64,000 bases of DNA from an uncultured Colwellia sp. (GCA_913062815.1 CAJXWZ010000013.1:1-64000); one strand, 5' to 3'. Counted from the first letter of the stretch, positions 26,044-35,272 are shown. The notes: generated by a model not told the origin, from the letters alone. Made by a program: numbers and translations.

Positions 26044-27090
26044 TTGAATCATATTTATCATTTACTGGAACAGTACTTTTCGCAAGATACAAAAGAGGCC
26101 TGGTCATGTGCCTCTTTAGTAACCCGTTCTGGCTCTAGTTATCGTTGGCCTGGGGCTATGATGATGATAAGTCCTTGGGGGAAAAGTTTTGGCTTGGTTA
26201 GTGGAGGATGTCTTGAATCTGACGTTATCCGCCGTGCACAAAAAGTATGGCAAATGGGACAATCAGATTATATGGTTTATGACACGGCTGATGAAGAGAG
26301 CTTTGCTGCGAGTTTAGGCCTAGGTTGCAATGGCAAAATAGGCATACTAATTCAGGCAATTAGCGCTAAACATCATGAGTTATTGTCTACGCTTTATCAA
26401 CGGTTGCAGCAAAAACAAGCAAGCTATTTATTGCAGTGCTATCAATCACCTATTGCAGACTATATTAATCATTGGGTTTTATTAGATGAGCATGGAGAAG
26501 TAATAATGACTACTCATGCTGAAGTGACATCTCATTTAACCTCTGGATTATATCCGATAAAGAAGCAGCTTCCTGATAAACAAAAGGTGCAAGTAGTAGA
26601 AGATAACCACTGGGCAATTGCTAAAATAACTCCTCCCGTGCAGTTATGGGTGCTTGGTGGAGGCCTAGATGCGGAGCCGGTGGTCAATATTGCCTCAACA
26701 CTGGGCTGGATAGTAACCGTGGTTGACCATAGAGTAGGCTATGCTCGAGCAACAAACTTTGTCAACGCTAAAAATATATTGGATTTACCCCCCGAGCAAG
26801 CTGCAAAACATGCTGGTTTTGATCAAGTTGATGCGTTTATTTGTATGACCCACAATAAAATTATCGATGCAGAATGGATGAAACAATTGGCGGATGTACC
26901 TTCAGCCAAATATATTGGTTTATTAGGGCCTCAATCTAGAAAAATTGAGGTTATGGAAAGGGCAGGACTGACAGATGACTTCAGCTATAAGGTTGATGGC
27001 CCTGCAGGCACAGATAACATTCGTGGAGACTTACCAGAGTCCATTGCTTTATCCATAGTTGCTCAATGTCACTCTGCTGTTCAGCGTTAG
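26044..27090 (+). CDS. XdhC/CoxI-family protein
   Basis: XdhC proteins insert sulfurated molybdenum cofactor into xanthine-dehydrogenase-type enzymes. The product (348 residues from TTG 26044, which has GAGG upstream; TTG 26029 adds five) has the N-terminal XdhC/CoxI domain (GSSYRWPGAMM, SGGCLESDVIRRA) and a C-terminal Rossmann domain (LWVLGGGLDAEPVV, IGLLGPQSRK, IALSIVAQ). No molybdenum hydroxylase subunit is present in the window, so it is an orphan here. It converges on the GntR gene with a 4-bp overlap. Confidence 0.85.
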   Translation: MNHIYHLLEQYFSQDTKEAWSCASLVTRSGSSYRWPGAMMMISPWGKSFGLVSGGCLESDVIRRAQKVWQMGQSDYMVYDTADEESFAASLGLGCNGKIGILIQAISAKHHELLSTLYQRLQQKQASYLLQCYQSPIADYINHWVLLDEHGEVIMTTHAEVTSHLTSGLYPIKKQLPDKQKVQVVEDNHWAIAKITPPVQLWVLGGGLDAEPVVNIASTLGWIVTVVDHRVGYARATNFVNAKNILDLPPEQAAKHAGFDQVDAFICMTHNKIIDAEWMKQLADVPSAKYIGLLGPQSRKIEVMERAGLTDDFSYKVDGPAGTDNIRGDLPESIALSIVAQCHSAVQR

Positions 27091-27773
27091 TGTTTAATTT
27101 TAGCTAACTTTTGATTACGAAAATATGCTTTTATATTTTTCTTAGTATTTTCAATATGTTTGGAAAGAAGTTTTTCTGCTAGCTCTATATTGACTTCCTT
27201 ACAAGCCGAAAGTATTGCAAGGTGTTCTTTATGCGGTTTTTCTAAACCAGACAATTGTGTAACTTTTAATGGAATAAAGGCTTTAGTTCGCTGTTTTATT
27301 GTTTCTATCATAGAAATTAATTTTGTTAATCCGCAAGGGGCATATAAACAATGATGAAACTGTCGGTTTAACTCACTCCAAATTTCCATATCGTTTGCTT
27401 GCTTATAGTTTTCAAGAATAGTTTCAGCCTGATCAAAATCTGCAGATGTCATATTTGGAATGGCCAATTTAAGGGCGTGGCACTCTAATGCGAGCCTAAT
27501 CTCAAGAGTCTCTATAATATCAGCCTCATTTAGCTCAGTAACAAATGCACCACGTCTTGGTTTAAATTCAACTAAGCCTTCAGATTCAAGTTGCTTTAAT
27601 GCCTCTCTTACCGGAATTTTACTGACATCGAATTGTGCTGCAATTTTGTCTTGTCTAATTGGTTGATTGGCAACTAATATATTTTCCAAAATCTGCTGTT
27701 TTAATGCATGATAAACCTTTGAACTCGTTGTTCCTACAGTAGTAATCTTAGCTTTATGATTTTTTGTTTCCAT
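27087..27773 (-). CDS. GntR-family regulator, FadR/FCD subgroup
   Basis: A 228-residue repressor-type regulator: winged helix (about 20-80: KVYHALKQQILENILV, IRQDKIAAQFDVSKIPVREA, LVEFKPRRGAFV) and an all-helical FCD ligand domain (ETLEIRLALECHAL ... REFHHCLYAPCG-type ... PHKEHLAILSACKE). ATG 27773 has AAGGA six bases upstream; a longer frame exists. It is divergent from the FAD oxidoreductase gene, which it probably controls through the paired sites at 27846. Confidence 0.88.
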   Translation of the reverse strand: METKNHKAKITTVGTTSSKVYHALKQQILENILVANQPIRQDKIAAQFDVSKIPVREALKQLESEGLVEFKPRRGAFVTELNEADIIETLEIRLALECHALKLAIPNMTSADFDQAETILENYKQANDMEIWSELNRQFHHCLYAPCGLTKLISMIETIKQRTKAFIPLKVTQLSGLEKPHKEHLAILSACKEVNIELAEKLLSKHIENTKKNIKAYFRNQKLAKIKH

Positions 27774-27839
27774 GCATTTCCTTATCAAACCCTTCGTTAC
27801 ATAAACTTCCAATAAAATCCGATTATAATAAATCCGGCA

Positions 27840-27872
27840 TTGACTGTATACGTATTTTTAAAATAGTATACG
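27840..27872 (+). promoter_or_regulatory. Promoter with paired GntR-type sites
   Basis: TTGACT (27840-27845) and TAGTAT (27864-27869), 18 bp apart, form a plausible sigma-70 promoter reading into the FAD oxidoreductase gene. Two direct GTATACG copies at 27846 and 27866 are exactly 20 bp (two helical turns) apart and each contains the palindrome GTATAC, a GntR/FCD-like operator core overlapping the promoter. Confidence 0.6.
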
Positions 27873-27907
27873 ATATTGACTGGGATTAATGAAGTAAAGG
27901 CAGATAT

Positions 27908-29266
27908 ATGAAAAGTTTCAATACAGAGGTAGCAATACTTGGTGGCGGAATAATAGGAATTGCAACGGCTTATTATTTAAAGAAACGATCGCCTTCATGC
28001 AAAGTGACTTTGGTTGAACAGAATCAATTTATGGCATTTACTTCGGCACAATCAGGTGAAAATTACCGTAATTGGTGGCCACATCAAACAATGAAGGCAT
28101 TTACAGAACATAGTATTAAGCTGATGGAAGACATTGCTATTGAAAGTAATGAACGCATTAATATGACTCGCCGAGGTTATGTACTAACGACAAGGAATGA
28201 TGACATTAACGGTATTATCAAAGAACTTGAATACTCCTATGGCCCAGATAATAATCATTTAATTAGGCACCATGGGCATACTCATATTAATACTTATCAA
28301 CCTCCTCATTCTGAACGTTGGCAAGATGCACCAAAAGGTGTTGATGTTTTACAAGACAAACAACTTATTCAAGAAGTATTTCCAAACTTTTCGCCAGAGA
28401 TACGAAGTATTATTCATATTCGACAGGCAGGAATGCTCGACTCTCTGCAAATGGCAACATTTATGTTAGATAAGTTTAGAGCCTTAGGTGGAGAGCGAAT
28501 ATTAGCCAAGGTAACCAGTATAGAAAAGCAACAAAAATTTACGGTCTATTTAACCGACAAACAACAAGTTATAGCGGATAAAGTTGTGAATGCTTGTGGC
28601 CCCTTTGTTGCTGAAATTGCGCAGATGTTAGATATTAAATTACCGGTAAAAAATATATTGCAACAAAAAATTGCCTTTCCGGATGTGAAAAAAGCAATCC
28701 CTAGAGTTCAACCTTTTTCAATTGATTTAGATGAACAATATTTAGATTGGGATAAAGATGAGCGCCAACTTCTTGCTGCTGATGACGAATTTAAATGGTT
28801 GACGGATAAACTCCCTGGATCTATACATTGCCGGCCGGAAGGGGGAGATAAAGGCAATTGGATAAAGCTTGGTTGGGCTTTTAATGAACAGGAAGCTAAA
28901 GCAATAATGCAACCACAATTAGATGAACATTATCCTGACATTGTACTCAGAGGTGCAGCAAAGCTCAATCCCGCTTTAAAAAGCTATTATGGCCAACTAC
29001 CTCGCAATACCGTGCATTATGGCGGGTATTACACAACCACAGAGGAAAACTGGCCTTTAATCGGGGAAACTGAAGTTGAAGGTTTTTATATCAATGGTGC
29101 TATGTCAGGTTTTGGTACTATGGCTGCTTGTGCCGCAGGTGAATTGTGTACTCAGTGGCTATTACAAGAAGAGCTACCAGAATATGCCGATGAACTGTCT
29201 TTAAAACGTTATAACAATCCTGATTTTATTAAACAGTTAAAAAAATATGACAAGGGCATTTTATAA
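27908..29266 (+). CDS. FAD-dependent oxidoreductase (DAO family)
   Basis: A 452-residue flavoenzyme with the N-terminal dinucleotide loop GGGIIG (residues 12-17), a mid-protein VVNACGPFVAEIA segment, and a C-terminal FAD-binding stretch (YTTTEENWPLIGETEVEGFYI... NGAMSGFGTMAACAAGE). The DAO family oxidises amines such as amino acids, sarcosine or glycerol-phosphate. AAAGGCAG precedes the ATG. The substrate is unknown; FCD-type control suggests an induced catabolic enzyme. Confidence 0.85.
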   Translation: MKSFNTEVAILGGGIIGIATAYYLKKRSPSCKVTLVEQNQFMAFTSAQSGENYRNWWPHQTMKAFTEHSIKLMEDIAIESNERINMTRRGYVLTTRNDDINGIIKELEYSYGPDNNHLIRHHGHTHINTYQPPHSERWQDAPKGVDVLQDKQLIQEVFPNFSPEIRSIIHIRQAGMLDSLQMATFMLDKFRALGGERILAKVTSIEKQQKFTVYLTDKQQVIADKVVNACGPFVAEIAQMLDIKLPVKNILQQKIAFPDVKKAIPRVQPFSIDLDEQYLDWDKDERQLLAADDEFKWLTDKLPGSIHCRPEGGDKGNWIKLGWAFNEQEAKAIMQPQLDEHYPDIVLRGAAKLNPALKSYYGQLPRNTVHYGGYYTTTEENWPLIGETEVEGFYINGAMSGFGTMAACAAGELCTQWLLQEELPEYADELSLKRYNNPDFIKQLKKYDKGIL

Positions 29267-29341
29267 TAAGATTTCTTAGTAGGTTGGCTTTTATTTCATT
29301 AGCCAAAATTATCCGTAGCGATTATCTCGATAAGAGCAAAA

Positions 29342-30235
29342 CTATTTAAATTGATAATGTGCTCTCAATAAAGTTAAAAACGTTTCTGCTGATGTGGAAA
29401 GAGGGTATCGACGTCGAGTGATAATGCCTACTCGACGGCTAATGGTCGGTGAGGTTAATGGTCTATATTCTACATTGAGCGCTTGCATTTGTTGTTTGTA
29501 AAGTGCCGGAATTGCACTAACACCTAAGCCTGTTGCAACAGTTTGTACTACCGTTGCTAACTGGTTGCTTTCAATCATTACTTTTAGAAATAACCCTTGC
29601 TCTGAAAGGGTTTTCTCCATCAAAGCCCTTAAACTAGAAGGGGGTTGTAAAGTAATAAACGGATATTTTACTAAATGGTGCCAGCCAACTTTTTTCACCT
29701 TTTTTAAAGGATGATTTCGGGGAAATACTGCGACAAATTCATCTAAGAATAGTGCTTCAAAGTTGAGATCGTTCGATGAACCAGGATCAAAGCTAATGGC
29801 AAATTCTACTTTGCCTGTTTGCACCATTGCTACAGCCTCTTCTGCAATAACATCGTGAATTTTAACTTTAATATCAGCATGTTTGTGGTGAAATGCGAGC
29901 AAATGTTGAGGAAGATGGGTACTAGCATAGGAAGGCATGGCCGCAACAGCTAAATTACCGCGTTTGAGTGAAAAAAGCTCATGAAGCTCTATAAAAGCAT
30001 TGTCAAAATCAGCCATCAAACGTCGAGCTACAGGTAAAAATAATTCACCTTCTGGCGTCAACGCAAGTGTTCGGGTTGATCTGGCCAATAACTTTCCACC
30101 AACAATTTCTTCTAAATTTTTAATGGTAACGCTTAATGCAGGTTGCGATAGGTGAAGTAAGTCACATGCTTCGGCAAAACTGTTGGCTTCTACTACCGCT
30201 AAAAAAGCTCGAATCTGTTTAATGGTTATATTCAT
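29342..30235 (-). CDS. LysR-family transcriptional regulator
   Basis: A 297-residue LysR regulator: N-terminal winged helix (IKQIRAFLAVVEANSFAEAC, LHLSQPALSVTIKNLEE) and a co-inducer domain. It is divergent from the scoAB-thiolase genes, with the shared region carrying a T-N11-A box, so it is the likely activator of that operon. Confidence 0.92.
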   Translation of the reverse strand: MNITIKQIRAFLAVVEANSFAEACDLLHLSQPALSVTIKNLEEIVGGKLLARSTRTLALTPEGELFLPVARRLMADFDNAFIELHELFSLKRGNLAVAAMPSYASTHLPQHLLAFHHKHADIKVKIHDVIAEEAVAMVQTGKVEFAISFDPGSSNDLNFEALFLDEFVAVFPRNHPLKKVKKVGWHHLVKYPFITLQPPSSLRALMEKTLSEQGLFLKVMIESNQLATVVQTVATGLGVSAIPALYKQQMQALNVEYRPLTSPTISRRVGIITRRRYPLSTSAETFLTLLRAHYQFK

Positions 30236-30248
30236 AGAAAATCTATTT

Positions 30249-30263
30249 ATAAATAAAATTTAT
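30249..30263. promoter_or_regulatory. LysR-type box (T-N11-A) in the lysR-scoA interval
   Basis: ATAAAT-AAA-ATTTAT is an interrupted dyad with T and A eleven bases apart, the canonical LysR-regulator recognition geometry. It lies 14 bp from the regulator start and about 105 bp upstream of scoA. AT-rich background lowers confidence. Confidence 0.4.
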
Positions 30264-30367
30264 CAATTGTTAAGATTAATCAATTTTACAAAATCTTGCA
30301 ATTGTATAAAGTTAAAACAACTAATTTCACAAGACGAGGCTTTTCTTTAACAGAATAAGTAATACGA

Positions 30368-31075
30368 ATGGCAGGATTTAACAAAGTAGTAAACAGCTAT
30401 GAAGAAGCGATGGCTGGATTAACCGATAACATGACTATAATTTCAGGTGGTTTTGGTTTATGCGGTATTCCAGAGAATTTGATTAGCGAAATAAAGCGTA
30501 AAGGCTGTAAAGGCTTAACCTTAGTTTCTAACAACTGCGGTGTCGATGATTTTGGCTTAGGAATTTTGCTACCCGATCGTCAAATTCAGAAAATTGTCGC
30601 TTCTTATGTTGGTGAAAATGCAGAGTTTGAACGACAAATGATGTCTGGGGAATTAGCCGTGGAGCTAACACCACAAGGTACTTTGGCTGAAAAAATGCGA
30701 GCTGGTGGAGCGGGTATTCCAGCATTTTATACCGCAACTGGTGTGGGTACGCCTGTTGCTGAAGGTAAAGATGTACGCCAATTTAATGGTCGAGAATATA
30801 TCCTCGAAGAATCGATCACCGGCGATTTTGCTATTGTAAAAGCATGGAAAGCAGATAAGTTCGGTAACTTGGTGTTTAGAAAAACCGCGCGAAACTTTAA
30901 TCCAATGGCGGCTACTGCAGGCAAAATCACCGTGGTTGAGGTGGAGGAAATAGTTGAGCCAGGTGAACTCGATCCCGATGAAATTCATACCCCAGGTATT
31001 TATGTTAACCGTTTAATTAAAGGTACTTTTGAAAAGCGCATAGAGCAACGTACCACAAGACCAGCAGGAGAATAG
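30368..31075 (+). CDS. scoA: 3-oxoacid CoA-transferase subunit A
   Basis: Alpha subunit of succinyl-CoA:3-ketoacid CoA-transferase, which activates acetoacetate with succinyl-CoA. The 235-residue protein has the [13 protein letters not shown] glycine loop, the [12 protein letters not shown] segment, and [21 protein letters not shown], all typical of SCOT A subunits. scoB follows after two bases and a thiolase 39 bp later: together they turn acetoacetate into two acetyl-CoA. Confidence 0.95.
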   Translation: MAGFNKVVNSYEEAMAGLTDNMTIISGGFGLCGIPENLISEIKRKGCKGLTLVSNNCGVDDFGLGILLPDRQIQKIVASYVGENAEFERQMMSGELAVELTPQGTLAEKMRAGGAGIPAFYTATGVGTPVAEGKDVRQFNGREYILEESITGDFAIVKAWKADKFGNLVFRKTARNFNPMAATAGKITVVEVEEIVEPGELDPDEIHTPGIYVNRLIKGTFEKRIEQRTTRPAGE

Positions 31076-31077
31076 AC

Positions 31078-31734
31078 ATGGCATTATCAAGAGATCAAAT
31101 CGCTCAACGTGTTGCGCTAGAATTACAAGATGGCTATTACGTAAATCTAGGTATTGGCATTCCTACCTTGGTTGCCAATTTCGTTCCCGACGGCATGGAA
31201 GTTATGTTGCAGTCTGAAAATGGTTTACTCGGCATGGGACAGTTTCCAACTGAAGCTGAAATAGACGCAGATTTAATTAATGCAGGAAAACAAACCGTGA
31301 CGATGGCAACCGGAGCGTCAATTTTTGATTCAGCAGAGTCCTTTGCCATGATACGTGGTGGGCATGTTGATTTAACCGTGCTCGGCGCATTCGAGGTGGA
31401 TGTGAACGGCAACATCGCTTCTTATATGATCCCGGGTAAATTAATTAAAGGCATGGGTGGTGCTATGGATCTTGTTGCTGGCGCAGACAATATTATCGTC
31501 ACCATGACTCATGCTTCAAAGCATGGTGAATCCAAGCTATTAACTAACTGCTCATTACCACTGACCGGCAAAGGCTGTATTAAAAAGGTACTAACCGATT
31601 TAGCTTTTATTGAAATAAAAGCGGGTAAGTTCCATTTGTTAGAGCGCGCTCCTGGTGTGAGTGTTGAAGAAATAGTTAAGCTTACTGCTGGCGAATTAGT
31701 GGTGCCAGAACATGTACCAGAGATGCAATTCTAA
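31078..31734 (+). CDS. scoB: 3-oxoacid CoA-transferase subunit B
   Basis: Beta subunit of the same enzyme, 218 residues. It carries the catalytic glutamate E47 in QSENGLLGMG, which forms the glutamyl-CoA thioester, and the GGHVDLTVLGAFEVD and PGKLIKGMGGAMDLV motifs. Translationally linked to scoA (2-bp gap). Confidence 0.95.
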   Translation: MALSRDQIAQRVALELQDGYYVNLGIGIPTLVANFVPDGMEVMLQSENGLLGMGQFPTEAEIDADLINAGKQTVTMATGASIFDSAESFAMIRGGHVDLTVLGAFEVDVNGNIASYMIPGKLIKGMGGAMDLVAGADNIIVTMTHASKHGESKLLTNCSLPLTGKGCIKKVLTDLAFIEIKAGKFHLLERAPGVSVEEIVKLTAGELVVPEHVPEMQF

Positions 31735-31773
31735 TTAACCAAATTGTCTTATTTAAATTAAGAGTGATTAAAA

Positions 31774-32958
31774 ATGAATAATAGAGAAGTCGTCATTGTT
31801 AGTGGTGTTAGAACTGCTATAGGTGTATATGGTGGAAGTTTAAAGGATATTGCGCCAACAGATTTAGCTGGCTTAGTGATTGCAGAAGCAGTAAAACGCG
31901 CTGATATCAACAGTGAAGATGTTGACCATTGTGTCATAGGTAGTGTTACCCATTCAGATAGAAAAGATATGTACATGAGCCGCTGTGCTGCGATAAAGGG
32001 AGGGTTGTCAGAATCAACGCCAGCAGTCACTGTTAATCGTTTATGTGGCTCAGGCTTGCAGGCTATAATTTCTGCAGCACAGCTTATTCTCTTAGGTGAT
32101 AGTGACATTGCCGTTGCTGGCGGCGCAGAATCAATGAGTCGCGTACCTTATTGGGTACCCAAAGCACGTTTTGGTCTTCGCATGGGCGATAGTAATATGG
32201 TTGATCCTATGGTCGGCGCATTAACTTGTCCTGTTGATGATACACATATGGGCATTACGGCTGAAAATGTCGCCCAAAAATGGCAAATATCGAGACAAGC
32301 ACAAGATGAATTAGCGGTAGAAAGCCATCAACGCGCTGAACAGGCTATTCATGAAAAGCGCTTCGAAGCGCAAATCCTTCCCATTGAACTTAAGAACCGA
32401 AAAGGTGTGAACCTATTTAAACAAGATGAGCATGTGCGCTTTGATGCTAACTTAGAAAATTTTGCTAAACTAAAACCCGCTTTTAAAAAGGATGGCTCTG
32501 TTACAGCCGGAAATGCTTCAGGTATTAATGATGCCGCTGCAGCAGTGGTAATGATGGACAAATCTGTTGCTCAAGCAAAAGGTCTCAAACCACTAGCCAA
32601 GTTAGTTAATTATGCATTTTCCGGTGTTGAGCCTAAATATATGGGCATAGGGCCGGTACCTGCGATTAAAACTTTACTAGAAAAGTCATCGTTAAGTGTG
32701 GAAGATATTGATGTATGGGAAATCAATGAAGCTTTTGCCGCACAAGCATTGGCCGTGGTGCAAGATCTTGATATAGACCCTATTAAGGTCAATCCAAATG
32801 GCTCTGGCATTTCTTTAGGCCACCCCATTGGCGCGACGGGCACAATAATAACCGTAAAAGCCTTGTATGAGCTGAAAAGGGTTTCTGGAAAATATGCAGT
32901 AGTTTCTATGTGTATCGGTGGCGGGCAAGGCATTGCAGCGCTGTTTGAGCTGTTATAA
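31774..32958 (+). CDS. Acetyl-CoA C-acetyltransferase / thiolase
   Basis: A 394-residue thiolase. The nucleophile C91 lies in NRLCGSGLQAI, the catalytic histidine H350 in GHPIGATG, and C380 in CIGGGQG. Length and motifs fit biosynthetic/degradative thiolase II (AtoB/PhaA/BktB). Behind scoAB it should cleave acetoacetyl-CoA to two acetyl-CoA, completing a ketone-body or short-chain 3-oxoacid pathway. Confidence 0.94.
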   Translation: MNNREVVIVSGVRTAIGVYGGSLKDIAPTDLAGLVIAEAVKRADINSEDVDHCVIGSVTHSDRKDMYMSRCAAIKGGLSESTPAVTVNRLCGSGLQAIISAAQLILLGDSDIAVAGGAESMSRVPYWVPKARFGLRMGDSNMVDPMVGALTCPVDDTHMGITAENVAQKWQISRQAQDELAVESHQRAEQAIHEKRFEAQILPIELKNRKGVNLFKQDEHVRFDANLENFAKLKPAFKKDGSVTAGNASGINDAAAAVVMMDKSVAQAKGLKPLAKLVNYAFSGVEPKYMGIGPVPAIKTLLEKSSLSVEDIDVWEINEAFAAQALAVVQDLDIDPIKVNPNGSGISLGHPIGATGTIITVKALYELKRVSGKYAVVSMCIGGGQGIAALFELL

Positions 32959-33081
32959 ATTACAAACGCTATTGCTATTATCATATGCACTATTCGTGGT
33001 TAAACTTTTATCTTAATTTTTTTACATAGCTAATAGCTTGCCCTTCCTATTACTTGATTAAGTTTTGAATTCTCACCTTTG

Positions 33082-33120
33082 ATTGTGAGTTGAATATTAA
33101 AGTTAGACTCAACTCACAAT
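33082..33120. terminator. Hairpin downstream of the thiolase gene
   Basis: A perfect 12-bp inverted repeat ATTGTGAGTTGA / TCAACTCACAAT with a 15-base loop, about 125 bp past the thiolase stop. No T-run follows. The rest of 32959-33278 shows no coding frame. Confidence 0.45.
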
Positions 33121-33278
33121 ATCTTACTCCTTGTTGAATACATTACATTTATATGCAACCCTAGTTCAATACACTTTGTTTCGTAGATGATACTTTAGAT
33201 AAAATAACTATGGGTTATTAAGCGTCATTACCGCTAAAGCTTACATCATCAACAATGTTTAATCTGAGTAGGAGAGGT

Positions 33279-33746
33279 ATGGAAAACTTAACGATTCGAA
33301 CCGCAAATTTGCAGGATTATGAAGCTCTACTGACATTTGAACAAGCCGTAGTAGAAGCTGAAAGACCTTTTAATTCATCAATTAAAGCTGAAGGCGCGGT
33401 ATATTATGATATTAAACATTTGCTTAAAGGTGATGACGCTAATCTTGCTGTAGTCGAAATTAATGAAGAAATTATTGCTACAGGTTATGCGCAAATTCGA
33501 GCATCAAAAAAATCACTAAGTCATGAAAAACATGCCTATCTTGGTTTTATGTTTGTGGCTGCAGAATATAGAGGCTTAGGTATCAATAAGTTAGTAATGG
33601 AAAATTTGATTGACTGGAGTAAAGCGCAGGGAATACTTGATATTTATTTAGACGTATATTCTGAAAATAACGCTGCCATAAAAGCTTATGAAAAAATAGG
33701 TTTTACTCCATCACTTGTTGAAATGAAACTGAATGTAGGCACTTGA
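33279..33746 (+). CDS. GNAT-family N-acetyltransferase
   Basis: A 155-residue single GNAT domain: LTIRTANLQDYEALLTFE, LGFMFVAAEYRGLGINKLVM (acetyl-CoA loop RGLGIN) and YSENNAAIKAYEKIGF. Start at ATG 33279 with AGGAG upstream; an earlier in-frame ATG lacks one. Not closely similar to the GNAT protein at 3439. Substrate unknown. Confidence 0.87.
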   Translation: MENLTIRTANLQDYEALLTFEQAVVEAERPFNSSIKAEGAVYYDIKHLLKGDDANLAVVEINEEIIATGYAQIRASKKSLSHEKHAYLGFMFVAAEYRGLGINKLVMENLIDWSKAQGILDIYLDVYSENNAAIKAYEKIGFTPSLVEMKLNVGT

Positions 33747-33826
33747 TACTGGAATCAATGAAGGTCGTACAACAGCTATATTCTGATGTATTACCTATAA
33801 AGTACTTAAAAATAATGGAGTTTTTA

Positions 33827-34294
33827 ATGAAAAAATATTTCGCGCTAATAAGTTTGTTTGTAATTTCAAGTACTGTAAGTGCATACGAGACAAAAGTTGA
33901 TTTGAATGCGTTTGCTCAAACCTATTTTGAGGCGATGGTAGCCAGTCAAGCTCCTGATGCCACTACAAAAGAGCTAGAAAGTTATTTAGCATTGTTAACT
34001 GATGATATTGGCCATTCCCATTTGCCCTATGTAATTGATGACTCGCGTTTACCTGATGGCAAAGAAACTATGCGTAAGGGCATGACTTTTTATTTAGGAT
34101 TGCATACTGAATACAAGGCTAAATTACTGAATGTGTTTGTTTTTAATGATTCAGCTATTGCCATACGCTATAGCAATTATGCTAAAGGAATTCACCCGCA
34201 GAATAATCAAGCGATTGAGTATAACCAAGTAATGATGGAAGTCTTGGAAATGGAAGCGGGTAAAGTTGCTGTAATTAGAAAATATCATGAATAA
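33827..34294 (+). CDS. Secreted NTF2/SnoaL-like protein
   Basis: A 155-residue protein with a signal peptide (ending STVSA) and an NTF2-like fold: LNAFAQTYFEAMVAS, YLALLTDDIGHSHLPY, a RKGMTFYLG helix and VMMEVLEMEAGKVAVIRKYHE. ATG 33827 has ATGGAG upstream. Ligand or activity unknown. It follows the GNAT gene by 80 bp, so they may be co-transcribed. Confidence 0.72.
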   Translation: MKKYFALISLFVISSTVSAYETKVDLNAFAQTYFEAMVASQAPDATTKELESYLALLTDDIGHSHLPYVIDDSRLPDGKETMRKGMTFYLGLHTEYKAKLLNVFVFNDSAIAIRYSNYAKGIHPQNNQAIEYNQVMMEVLEMEAGKVAVIRKYHE

Positions 34295-34551
34295 ACAAAT
34301 AGACTGTCATCCTATTTAAGCGTCATATCTAAACAAGTGATTACTAGACTCACTTAAACTTAAACTTAAACTTGCTACTGTTATCATAAATGCCAGTAAC
34401 TTGGGAAAATTACTGTAACAGGTCAGACTTGTAATAAAACAAAGCATTGATAGCAAGTAACTGTCGTACATTAGTTTTTACAGATGTTTTAAATTAAAGT
34501 AGCTCTGGTGTACCAGAGGATTAGTCTTAATTATCATATTTAATTAAGAAA

Positions 34552-34577
34552 AACCTTGTATATCAAGGTTCTTTTCT
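34552..34577 (+). terminator. Probable terminator
   Basis: Seven-bp stem AACCTTG/CAAGGTT with loop TATAT, preceded by an A-run and followed by CTTTTCT. It could end transcription from the NTF2-like gene before the pilin gene, or act in both directions. Confidence 0.5.
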
Positions 34578-34642
34578 AGAATATACGAGCAAGAAAACTC
34601 AGTTGGATTATTTCTTTGTTAACTACAATTTTGCTTTGGGCA

Positions 34643-34672
34643 GAAGTTTTTAAAGAAGTTTTTAAAGAAGTT
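34643..34672 (+). repeat. 12-bp tandem repeat, 2.5 copies
   Basis: GAAGTTTTTAAA is repeated twice perfectly plus a half copy GAAGTT, ending 32 bp before the pilin start codon, in the region where its promoter should lie. Confidence 0.8.
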
Positions 34673-34704
34673 ATAATTAGTTTATATAGGCTTTGGAGCG
34701 AAAA

Positions 34705-35205
34705 TTGAATCAGAATAAAGGTTTTACATTAATAGAGTTAGTTGTTGTTATTGTTATTATTGGAATTCTAGCTGTTACTGCCGCCCCTCGTTTTATTGAC
34801 TTAACGGATGACGCAGATAAAGCGGTTTTTTCAAGTATTGCTGCTGCCTTTAAAGGAGGGGTTAAACAAGTGCATCTGGCTTGGTTAATTCGTGGTAACA
34901 ATCAGGCGGTATTGAATTTCATCGAAATTTCCGACCCTGTTGCAGGTGGCGATTTAAGTGTTAATAGCTCAGGCTATCCCGCCGATACGCGTGGCACAAG
35001 CTTAACCATGAATAGTGAAAATGACTGCTTAGATGTATGGCGAGCGGTGCTTGATTCACAAGATGCTTTAGTGGCAGGTAATAACTCAACGGATTTTGAA
35101 GCTACTTATAATGGTAGTAATACATGTACCTATACCTATACTAAACAACCCACTTTAACCGTTGATTATGACTCCAATAGCGGTGTAGTGACCATTAACA
35201 ATTAA
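34705..35205 (+). CDS. Type IV prepilin, MSHA-like
   Basis: A 166-residue pilin with the class III signal NQNKG^FTLIELVVVIVIIG: short basic leader, cleavage after glycine 6, phenylalanine +1 and glutamate +5, then a hydrophobic helix. The C-terminal part contains a cysteine pair (DCLDVW and NTCTY) as in MSHA pilins. TTG start at 34705 with GGAG six bases upstream. It is alone, without assembly genes, so it would rely on a distant MSHA/T4P machine. Confidence 0.85.
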   Translation: MNQNKGFTLIELVVVIVIIGILAVTAAPRFIDLTDDADKAVFSSIAAAFKGGVKQVHLAWLIRGNNQAVLNFIEISDPVAGGDLSVNSSGYPADTRGTSLTMNSENDCLDVWRAVLDSQDALVAGNNSTDFEATYNGSNTCTYTYTKQPTLTVDYDSNSGVVTINN

Positions 35206-35272
35206 GTTGGCTTTAAAACAGAAGTTTCCTAGAATGCACATATATTTTTAGTTAACTTACATTTGAAGGTTT

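Larger units (their letters stand above)
34295..34704. other. Repeat- and dyad-rich intergenic region before the pilin gene
   Basis: No coding frame. It holds a tandem ACTTAA run (34352-34373, 3.7 copies), a dyad CTCTGG-TGTA-CCAGAG (34503-34518), a hairpin AACCTTG-TATAT-CAAGGTT followed by CTTTTCT (34552-34577, probable terminator), and the 12-bp direct repeat listed at 34643. Confidence 0.5.
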
